The position numbers were made by a program, and so were the translations under genes. Positions 1 to 8,031 of a DNA stretch of 49,521 nt are shown here, piece by piece (positions within the stretch are counted from its first letter, which is position 1; each line of letters opens with the position of its first letter). Origin of the DNA: Ochromonas danica (taxonomy: Eukaryota; Sar; Chrysophyceae; Chromulinales; Chromulinaceae); NCBI GenBank assembly GCA_015146655.1, contig VKHL01000190.1, forward strand, positions 1 to 49,521, written 5' to 3'. The notes beneath the pieces are model-generated. The model was not told the origin of the DNA. It saw nothing but the letters and a program-made list of their open reading frames with translations, and did not search any database.

Positions 1-2
1 AT

Positions 3-98
3 GTCATGCAGATATTCTTCAAAATACCCAACAAATCTCAAGAGATTTCTGATGAAAATACCCAAGAAATGCTCGAAGAAGAGAGGAAGAACAAGTGA
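3..98 (+). CDS. Possible 3' end of an unidentified gene entering from the left edge
   Basis: The third forward frame is open from the window edge to a TGA at 96-98 and would encode about 31 residues ending in a charged stretch (E-E-E-R-K-N-K). The composition looks protein-like, and no start or splice signal can be judged because the rest lies outside the window. Other frames here are also open for short distances, so this may be chance. No family is recognised. Confidence 0.25.
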   Translation, partial: VMQIFFKIPNKSQEISDENTQEMLEEERKNK

Positions 99-845
99 AA
101 AGGAAGGTTTGAGGGCTTGGATTGACTTGTTTTAGCTGCTGCTTTGGAGTCCAAAGGGTTTGTTTGTGGTCTGTGAGGCTCTGGTATGAGTTCTAGACTA
201 GCAGTGTTTGCCTAGTGGATGTGAGCGTCACATAGTACAGCTCCTGCTAGTTTGTTAGCGAAGGGTGTGGAGGGAGTGGATGGCAAAGGGAGAATTAATT
301 CTCTGACAAGTGAGGCTTCTAATTGTTAGTAAAGTACAGTACTAGTCTGCAGTACTACTACATGATATGAAGGCAACAACTACCTTAGCATGACAACTAA
401 AAGAAAGTGCGCATGTTCTATCGACATTAACGCAAAGGATACGGAGGGCAGGAAAGTAATTCATAGACAACATCAACATCATTGACACAATATTCGCTTC
501 GTTGGCAATAGAACAGCCATAGAATGTGAAGATCAGATAATCGTATTATAGAGAGAAGCAGGAGGAGATATGCAGCAGAACAGAGGAATGAAAACAATAA
601 CAATGAAAACAATAATAACAGTGATATGATATGATATGTACATGATACCGTATAGTCTACTGTATATATACAAACTACTATACTATAGTATACTGTGATA
701 CAACTGTGAGGAAAGAACAGCCTCACCAGCTACTATACCGCTTCTCTATCCAGTAAATGCAGCCAGTAATAGCTAGTTTGTGTTGGGTACGTACACTGTA
801 CAGTACATTTGATTCACTCCCTCACGAGGCATGCATGTGTGTGGG
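99..845. other. Non-coding stretch, no supported gene
   Basis: AT-rich sequence with alternating TA/TATA runs around 620-700 and copies of TACAGTA or its complement at 335, 658 and 799. A 99-codon reverse frame at 427-726 is mostly Leu/Ile/Tyr/Ser from the AT-rich composition and has no recognisable domain. It was not accepted as a gene. Confidence 0.5.
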
Positions 846-1385
846 CTAGGAGAGACAGCAGCAGCAGTCCACCAGACTCCATCCCTGGTAGCGCCTTCTC
901 CTCCACTTGATCTTCTTCTCGACCATTCTTTGGCTCCAGTCGCCATCGCCTCGTCGGTGGCTGCGGCCATCACCTGTTGAGCTGCTGGGGATGGCGTGGT
1001 GGTCATCCTCCACCCCCTCGCTTGGCGCCTCGCTGTAGTCAGGCAGCAGAAAGTCAGCCAATGGGACGCGGAAAGTGACTCTCTTCTTCTTCGCCGAGCT
1101 CCTTCTAAGCGAGGAGGGGGTGGAGGAGGCGAGGCTGTTGCGCAAGCTGGCGGGCGAGGGAGAAGTCTCTGTGAGGTGGTCGAAGAGGTCGCCGTCGTGC
1201 GAGACGCTCCCATTGGAGGTGATGAGGAAGGGACGGGCACGAGGGCTCTTCCTCCCGAGGCGCGGGGAGCTAAAGGATCCTCTGCGCGGCCTCTGCAGCA
1301 CGCGGTCGAAGCTGTCGTCGTCCACTTTCATCTCCACAAACTCGTAGAGGGAAGAAGGAAGGACCTTCGCCCTGGACTGCACCAT
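846..1385 (-). CDS. Small basic protein with PP1-docking motif and C-terminal CaaX box
   Basis: A single open exon encodes about 179 residues; no known family is recognised. Visible features are: Ser/Arg-rich segments with many potential phosphosites (residues 25-100); KKKRVTF around residues 99-105, which fits the RVxF docking motif for protein phosphatase 1; a polybasic cluster near the end (KKIKWRRRR, about 157-165); and a C terminus of four cysteines followed by L-S. Its last four residues, CCLS, fit a CaaX prenylation box next to further palmitoylatable cysteines. Polybasic cluster plus cysteines plus CaaX is the membrane-anchor layout of Ras/Rho-type proteins. A role as membrane-tethered PP1 regulator is inference. 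The start is the first ATG after an in-frame upstream stop, but an upstream exon cannot be excluded. Forward frames overlapping it (773-1547) look like shadows. Confidence 0.55.
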   Translation of the reverse strand: MVQSRAKVLPSSLYEFVEMKVDDDSFDRVLQRPRRGSFSSPRLGRKSPRARPFLITSNGSVSHDGDLFDHLTETSPSPASLRNSLASSTPSSLRRSSAKKKRVTFRVPLADFLLPDYSEAPSEGVEDDHHAIPSSSTGDGRSHRRGDGDWSQRMVEKKIKWRRRRYQGWSLVDCCCCLS

Positions 1386-1700
1386 CTCTTCCAGACTGCC
1401 TTGAAGGTGTTTTATCGTAGGTCAATGATTTTCTCCTATCACACAACTTTTCTCATGGCATTTGACAAGGAGAGGGTCGGCTGCTGTTACGGCTGCGTTG
1501 GCGCAACTGCTACCGCTAAGAGGCCAAATGTCCAAATATTAGGCTAAAGCTGAAAGGAAAATGAAAAATGAAAAGTGTCTTCAAGAGAACTGAAGAAGTG
1601 AATGAAGTTTGAGGAGTAAATCTGTGAAAGATATGATTGTACAGCAGTGAATGCTATTCGATGACTCAGTGTCTTGCTCTCGCCGTCACAATTGAAGAAG

Positions 1701-3254
1701 ATGAAGGTGCCAGTCGAAAGCTTTCTGTTTTGGGGTCTAATAGGAGCGTATGCTTTGGTGCTTGGAGAAGCTGGATCGAATAGAAGAATTGATGCCTCGA
1801 CGACCTTTTCCTCCACTTTGGCGGTGGGCTTGGCGGCTCCTAATTGCACTTGTACCTGCTCTTGCACTTTGCCCATCTGCCCAACGTCCGCACCAACACT
1901 ACTGCCCACCGTTTCACCAAGTCTTTCACCTACCGCATTGCCAAGTTTCCCGCCAACCCTTTTACCCAGTGTGACGCCATCTGTTTCCCCGACCACAAGC
2001 CCTTCGGCCACACCATCTGTCTTCCCAACCACAAGCCCTACAGTCACACCATCTGTCTTCCCAACCACAAGCCCTTCAGCCACACCATCTGTCTTCCCAA
2101 CCACAAGCCCTACAGCCACACCATCTGTCTTCCCAACCACAAGCCCTACAGCCACACCATCTGTCTTCCCAACCACAAGCCCTTCAGCCACACCATCTGT
2201 CTTCCCAACCACAAGCCCTACAGCCACACCATCTGTTTCCCCAAGCAGTGCGCCTTCATTTATCCCTTCCTTGCCGCCCAGTGCTCTGCCAACAGTGGAA
2301 CCTTCCTCTGCCACCCCGAGTGAGACTCCAAGTGCTGCTCCGACTGTCTCACCCTCTGTTTTACCTACAGCCGGTCCAACTGTTTCTCCGACGATAAGCC
2401 CTTCAGCCACACCATCTGTTTCACCAAGCAGTGCGCCTTCGTTCATCCCTTCCTTGCCGCCCAGTGCTCTGCCAACAGTGGAACCTTCCTCTGCCACCCC
2501 GAGTGAGACTCCAAGTGCTGCTCCGACTGTCTCACCCTCTGTTTTACCTACAGCCGGTCCAACTGTTTCTCCGACGATAAGCCCTTCAGCCACACCATCT
2601 GTTTCACCAAGCAGTGCGCCTTCGTTCATCCCTTCCTTGCCGCCCAGTGCTCTGCCAACAGTGGAACCTTCCTCTGCCACCCCGAGTGAGACTCCAAGTG
2701 CTGCTCCGACTGTCTCACCCTCTGTTTTACCTACAGCCGGTCCAACTGTTTCTCCGACGATAAGCCCTTCAGCCACACCATCTGTTTCACCAAGCAGTGC
2801 GCCTTCGTTCATCCCTTCCTTGCCGCCCAGTGCTCTGCCAACAGTGGAACCTTCCTCTGCCACCCCGAGTGAGACTCCAAGTGCTGCTCCGACTGTCTCA
2901 CCCTCTGTTTTACCTACAGCCGGTCCAACTGTCTCACCATCAATAGTGTCTCCATCTGCAAGCCCTACCTTGCGGCCCACACTTTCCCCGACGATTTCTC
3001 CTTCAGTAATACCCTCCAGAGCTCCTATTAGCTCTCAGCCCACTTCTTCTCCGACTGCCACTCCAACAGCTACCTACACGATATTTGTACCGGCTCCCAC
3101 CAGCACTCCTACTGGGGTTCCAACCACTGAATTTGAGCCGACCATTCCCCCCTCCTTAACTCCCACCACTGGCTCATTGGGCACGACACCCCGGCCCAGT
3201 GTGAGTCCGTCACGCAGTGCGAGTCAGAAGCCATGGTGGTGGTTCCGGTCTTAA
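1701..3254 (+). CDS. Secreted or cell-surface Ser/Thr/Pro-rich repeat protein
   Basis: One open exon of 517 codons from the ATG at 1701. This start is preferred to the in-frame upstream start at 1674 because it places a signal peptide (MKVPVESFLFWGLIGAYALVLG) at the N terminus. A short Cys cluster (C-T-C-T-C-S-C-T) follows, then almost only S/T/P/A/V. There are seven 12-residue repeats of the type TPSVFPTTSPTA, then four 61-residue repeats, then a less regular S/T/P tail ending in K-P-W-W-W-F-R-S. Proteins of this kind are common in stramenopile and other algal genomes as secreted, probably heavily O-glycosylated wall or mucilage proteins; that role is inference. AATAAA at 3338-3343 could serve polyadenylation. 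A long open reverse frame over the repeats is a by-product of the codon pattern. A related gene lies at 21419-23646. Confidence 0.75.
   Translation: MKVPVESFLFWGLIGAYALVLGEAGSNRRIDASTTFSSTLAVGLAAPNCTCTCSCTLPICPTSAPTLLPTVSPSLSPTALPSFPPTLLPSVTPSVSPTTSPSATPSVFPTTSPTVTPSVFPTTSPSATPSVFPTTSPTATPSVFPTTSPTATPSVFPTTSPSATPSVFPTTSPTATPSVSPSSAPSFIPSLPPSALPTVEPSSATPSETPSAAPTVSPSVLPTAGPTVSPTISPSATPSVSPSSAPSFIPSLPPSALPTVEPSSATPSETPSAAPTVSPSVLPTAGPTVSPTISPSATPSVSPSSAPSFIPSLPPSALPTVEPSSATPSETPSAAPTVSPSVLPTAGPTVSPTISPSATPSVSPSSAPSFIPSLPPSALPTVEPSSATPSETPSAAPTVSPSVLPTAGPTVSPSIVSPSASPTLRPTLSPTISPSVIPSRAPISSQPTSSPTATPTATYTIFVPAPTSTPTGVPTTEFEPTIPPSLTPTTGSLGTTPRPSVSPSRSASQKPWWWFRS
1979..2234 (+). repeat. 36-bp tandem repeat, about 7 copies, coding
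   Basis: Seven imperfect copies of a 36-bp unit inside the S/T/P-rich gene, each encoding 12 residues (TPSVFPTTSPSA or TPSVFPTTSPTA). The period is a multiple of three, so copy-number change keeps the frame. Confidence 0.9.
2235..2935 (+). repeat. 183-bp tandem repeat, about 4 copies, coding
   Basis: Units begin at 2235, 2418, 2601 and 2784 (period 183 bp, 61 codons) and are nearly identical, with single-base differences mainly in the first copy. The last unit is truncated where the sequence diverges near 2935. Near-identity suggests recent expansion or homogenisation. Confidence 0.9.
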
Positions 3255-3483
3255 TGTTCTGTGAAGCATCGAGGGTTAAGCAGTTTGATATTCTTGTTCA
3301 CACACAGTTTGCTAAATAATTCCATATATGCAAAGCTAATAAACGCCCTTTCATGACAAATTTTGTTTTAGCAGCATTGAAATCATAAATAACTGACTGC
3401 AAATCTACAAAATGCTCGCATCTATCTTCACCATCAACAACCTTCACGCTGTGATAACTGCTTCAAGATCCCTTCAAGTCGCT

Positions 3484-5045
3484 CTAGAAACGATGAGCCT
3501 GAGGCTTGCCGACAGCGTAGACCTCAAACCCGATCTTTCTCAATTCGTCATGTGGCAGGATATTGCGGCCATCAAAAATGAATGCTGGCTTCGACATAAC
3601 CTCGAAGAGCTTCTCGTAATCGTATGTGATGAATTCATCCCACTCTGTCATGATTGCAATAGCATGTGAGTCCTTAGCAGCCTCAAGAGCACTGCTGGAG
3701 GTCTGGATCATGCTGTGAAGGCCAGGGTAAGTGGCATCAGAAACATTGAGGGTGTACTCGAACTCTAAAAACATCTGTTCTCTAGTGACCTGAGGATCAT
3801 ACACGGAAAGATTGGCGCGCTCATCAAGCAGATCCTTCATAACGTAAGCAGCAGCAGATTCGCGAGTATCTCCAGTGTCCTTCTTGAAGGCAAAACCAAA
3901 GATAGCAATCTTCTTGCCCGTCACCGTGTTGAACATATGCTTAACCATGTTCATGGAGAAGCGGCGCTTCTGGTAGTCATTCATCAAAACCACTTGGTGC
4001 CAGTAATCAGCAACTTCCTTGAGACCGAAGGATTCGCAAATATAGACAAGATTAAGAATATCCTTTTGGAAACATGATCCGCCATATCCAACTGATGCTT
4101 TCAAGAACTTGTTACCAATGCGAGGATCCGATCCAATCGCACGGGAGATTTCCTCCACATCAGCGTCAGTCTGCTCGCAGAGAGCAGTGATCGAGTTGAT
4201 GGAGGACACACGCTGGGCCAGGTAGGCGTTGGCAACCAACTTTGAGAGCTCAGAAGACCACAGATTGGTGGTGAGGATCTGAGCTCTGGGCACCCAGTTG
4301 GCATAGACATCGACCAACTTGTTGATGGCGACAATTCCGTCAGGAGTCTGCTCTCCACCGATGAGCACACGGCTAGGATGAAGCAGATCATTGATAGCAG
4401 TACCCTCGGCCAAGAACTCAGGATTGGAAAGCACTTGGAACTTATGTTTGGAAGCACTCGCTAACACTCTCTTGATCGACTCGGCGGTGCGGACTGGCAC
4501 AGTGCTCTTCTCAACAACGATCTTGTCGCCCAAGGCAACCTCTGCGATCTTACGGGCGCACAACTCACAGTTCTTGATGTTCGCAGCACGGCCAGCACCT
4601 TTCCATACGCAAGCAATTGATCACTTCGAGTCAAACAAAGTTGAGAGCTGTGACAGAAGAATTAGAATTACTCACCGATGCCAGAGGTCTTGGTGGGGGT
4701 GTTGACAGAGACGAAGATGATGTCAGCCTCACGGATCGCTGCGTCAATATCAGTAGAGAAGAACAAGTTCCTATAACAGCAGAGAAACAAGCATTAGCAG
4801 GAGTCGACAAAGTGCAACAGAGTGACTAGTCGAGAAGGGCACACTCACTTTCCACGCACAGACTCCACAATCTCCTGCAAACCAGGCTCATAAATGGGCA
4901 AGTTGCTGCCATTCCAAGCGGCAATTTGTCTCTCAGAGAGATCCACGACAGTGACTTTGACGCGAGGACTCTTATTGGCGATCACAGCCATGGTGGGTCC
5001 ACCAACATAGCCAGCACCCATACAACAAATTTTCAAATCATACAC
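3484..5045 (-). CDS. UGDH: UDP-glucose 6-dehydrogenase
   Basis: Oxidises UDP-glucose to UDP-glucuronate with two NAD+, the precursor of uronic-acid polysaccharides such as alginate-like or sulfated wall glycans. Three exons read 4849-5045, 4676-4770 and 3484-4598, joined by GTGAGT donors and AG acceptors, giving 468 residues, close to the usual 470-495. The N terminus has the Rossmann motif C-M-G-A-G-Y-V-G-G. Exon 2 supplies the S-V-N-T-P-T-K-T segment, exon 3 the E-K-S-T-V-P-V stretch, and the catalytic cysteine sits in [10 protein letters not shown] (about Cys273). The C-terminal UDP-binding domain contains [13 protein letters not shown]. No key residue is missing. Faces the repeat-protein gene tail to tail. 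Confidence 0.97.
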
Positions 5046-5800
5046 TTCAGCCTATCATCGCACCCATTGAGAGAGAAAGGACAGCAATTAAATAAACGGT
5101 CGGACAGGAGAGTGTGGGAGGAAAAAACACCCGGTCCAATAATTTACAAAAGATTGATTAAGCCATATTTTCTCACCATTTCTTACGGTAATATCAGCAA
5201 AACAGAGTGGATAGGAAGGAAAAAGAATTATATTCTATGGCGATCTCAAGGGAAGAAGTGGTCGCAATCGATGACGAAGAGACAATGGCTTGTCGGGTGA
5301 GCTCTGTGAGGATTCACTTGCGACTTTATCTCCCCAAATTCTCACTTTTGACTAGTTGCTGTTTTACCGCCGCATCCTCTCGCCTCTCACCCGCTGCTCC
5401 TTGATTTACAATTGACAGTCTAACCCTTCCAGTCTAGTGATTGAAGGTCTACAGTAACCCTCCCAATCATAGAAATCAAAACCAACATCGATTCACTTTG
5501 CACGGTGCAAAATATGCACTTTACAGGAAAGAAACTAACTAGTCTATCTCCCACTCATGAATGATGAAAAAGGTGTGGTCACAGAATGCACGAATAGTGA
5601 TGAGACACCTGAAGAGGATTCCAACATTAGGGAGCTCATGCAAATGATGAAAATCAACAAGGCCAAACACAATACAAATACTATATAGCACGATCACATA
5701 AAGGAGAAAGATAACAACAAGAGGGCAAGCTGCACCTTCTTACAATATATACACAGCAGATAAGAGAAACTAACAAAAAACCTAAAGCACCGCCGAAAGC
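5046..5800. other. Intergenic region, no supported gene
   Basis: Lies upstream of UGDH and downstream of the RGS-receiver gene, both on the minus strand, so it should hold the UGDH promoter (near 5046-5300) and the 3' end of the next gene. A TACAGTA copy is at 5450-5456. Forward frames at 4926-5300 and 5207-5404 have no recognisable domain and were not accepted. Confidence 0.5.
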
Positions 5801-7511
5801 TCACCCAGTGGTCCTGCTACCTATATGTACGTCAGGAGGCAACGTGCTATCTCCGCTTGGCAGAGGAGCACCTGACACTGCAGGCACACAAGTCGAACCA
5901 CTCAAACTCACCCCCGATGAGGGATTAGAACCACTCATGGGGTTGGAATTCAGCGGGGAGAGTCCACTGGGTACTTTCTCATGTTCTGTGCCGGGTTCCC
6001 CTTCCGACAACGATGCTTGTCTTTGTTGGTTTGACATTCTGGACATCCGAATAGTCTCGATGAACTTCTGCAACGTGAAGGGTTTTGCCAGAAAGTAGTC
6101 CATGCCTACACAAAACCCAATAAGAACAAAAAGCACCATCAGCATAGAAAGAAAAGAGAAGATCTCACCAGCTTCCATCGCCTTAGTTCGCGTTTCTTCG
6201 TCAATGTTTGTGCTGATCCCGATGATGAGTTGATGATAATGGGCGGCAGTTAAGTTGGGCTTGCGATAATTCAGCTCGTAAGAAGCCAACTTGCTTCCCA
6301 TGTTGTAATTGGTTCTGTTGGAATTATCAACCCCACCTGCCGCTTCTTCCTCTCCCTCCTCGCGTTTCTGGCTCAGATCCTTGCGACTGAAGTCTCCTTC
6401 AGAAGAGCTGATAGAAGAAAGGTCATCAGAGGGAGAACTAAGATGATTATTATTGCGTTCAAACTCTCGAAAGAGACGAACAGTTTCGAAGCCGTCCATG
6501 ACAGGCATGTTGATATCGATCAGCACCACATCGTATGGTCGCGACTTCATCAATTGTAGCGCCACCTGTCCGTTATGTGCTCTCTCCACATGATGTCCAT
6601 CTTTCTCCAAAGTAAGACCAGTGAGTTTGAGGGTCACCAAAGAATCGTCGACTATCAATATATCGGGGTAGATGTCTGAGCATGTGGCGGGATTGGTTGA
6701 TATCAGGCGGCCAGAGTTGTTTGCACTGTTCACACTCACTGTATCATTGCCGCTTTCTTTCATATTCGGTGTGGAAGACTGGCCATGAGGAGTCAGAGTT
6801 CCTACTGATCGACCGCTGTTAGCATTCGTGACGCCAGTGGACTTGGGCGACGTACGATAGACACGCGACTGCTTCTCGCGCATCTTCTCTTGCTCCAGCA
6901 GAGTGTCCTGCCATGATTTGTATTGAGGAGAGTGAAGAAATGATTCAAAAGGACGCACAAGGCGAGCAAGGATCTCATTTTCCGCGATGAGCAAGTACTT
7001 CATGATGAGCGAGGCGGGCGCGTTGGCGATGTCGATCTGCCGCAACTTCCCAAGGCAATCCCAAATTAAATATTCATTGTTTTCTGGCTTCTGTCCAAGT
7101 ACTTTAACATTCTCATAAATGACCTTGTAGCGCCAGATTAGCGCGGCAGTGCGAGAGATCATTTGATCTTCCGCCAACTTTTTGATTTCCTCCATGTCCC
7201 GAAAACACACAAGGAAGGGAGCGAAGCCTGCAGCAAAACAAGGGAAACAACGCCTTAAGAAACAAAGTAGTGGCGGGAGGGGAAAAGAAAGCAGCAGAAA
7301 TAATAATACCATCTGTCTCCAGGAACTTTTGGAAAGCAGAGAAAGACTGCTCGGAGCGGCTGAGCATTTTTATTGCCCCCACTTTGGACCGAAAGGAGCG
7401 GGCATCATCTTGGATGCCACTGGATTTGACGGGCGGTAGATGATGAAGCTTGGCATTTATGTTGGCTTCTATGTCAGTATCGTTGATTTTCTTGCCAATG
7501 ACACAACCCAT
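5801..7511 (-). CDS. N-terminally lipidated RGS domain - response-regulator receiver fusion
   Basis: Three exons (7310-7511, 6169-7227, 5801-6105; introns of 82 and 63 nt) give 521 residues. The protein starts M-G-C-V-I-G-K-K, a fit to N-myristoylation at Gly2 and palmitoylation at Cys3. Residues about 55-175 resemble an RGS domain (F-L-E-T-D-G-F-A-P-F-L, D-M-E-E-I-K-K-L, E-S-F-L-H-S-P-Q-Y). RGS domains speed GTP hydrolysis by G-alpha subunits. After a Ser/Asn-rich linker comes a receiver domain from about residue 255: acidic pair in I-L-I-V-D-D (D261/D262), phospho-acceptor Asp in V-L-I-D-I-N-M-P (about D305), and Lys in F-L-A-K-P-F (about K428). All receiver catalytic residues are present. 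A low-complexity insert of about 70 residues separates the third and fourth receiver segments. An intron falls just before M-D-Y-F-L-A-K-P-F. The receiver is near certain; the RGS call is good but by eye only. Confidence 0.85.
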
Positions 7512-8031
7512 TATTGTCTTGCTATGAACGCTGTCTGCTGAAAAAATCAATGAATGAACATACTCTTTCCACTAGCAGAAATCAGGCAAGAAGCACCAAG
7601 GAGGACGACAGAAATGCTGACCAATTAGTATAAGCGAGCAGGCAGTAGACGAGGTTAATGAAGGAAACTTCTTCTTGTCTCCTCCTCCATGACACGGACA
7701 GACAGACAGAGACAGCGCCGCCTCGCCCCCATTGCCCACACACACACTCAGCACTCACACTCACCCACTGGCACTGGCACTGGCACTGGCACTGGCACTG
7801 GCACTGGCACTGGCACTGGCACACTCACGCAGACTGCAACAATCCGTTGACAAGTTAAGAAACACGTTTCTCCTTCTCTTGGCAGAGTGTTCTTTGCCAC
7901 TGCTGAGCGTTTCAATCTCTTGGCCTTGTTGGTGAAATCAAGTCAATTGACAAGACAAGATCTCAGATCTGGTCTATCAATACTCTAGTTCAATAGCTAA
8001 GGTGATCCTTTTCGTCGAGTGGGAGCTCACA
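7512..8031. other. Divergent promoter region between RGS-receiver gene and DNAI4-like gene
   Basis: A 520-bp spacer between two genes transcribed away from each other, so it must hold both promoters. It contains CAC/CTGGCA simple repeats in its middle. Short reverse and forward frames made of Cys-Gln or Trp-His repeats are products of that simple sequence. Confidence 0.5.
7767..7822 (+). repeat. Hexanucleotide microsatellite (ACTGGC)9
   Basis: Nine uninterrupted copies of ACTGGC plus two further bases, preceded by a CACT/CACA-rich stretch. It sits in the middle of the divergent spacer. Confidence 0.95.

Noticed and set aside
427-726. 99-codon reverse frame, hydrophobic
   Set aside because: Composition follows AT-rich simple sequence; no domain and no partner exon.
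996-1547. 183-codon forward frame
   Set aside because: Opposite to the small protein with RVxF and CaaX features; Arg/Gly-rich shadow composition.
1544-2980. 478-codon reverse open frame rich in G-E-T-V-G
   Set aside because: Exact antisense of the S/T/P repeats; the codon pattern of the repeats leaves the opposite strand free of stops. The forward frame has the signal peptide.
5207-5404. 65-codon forward frame upstream of UGDH
   Set aside because: No domain, no conserved start context, overlaps the expected promoter region.
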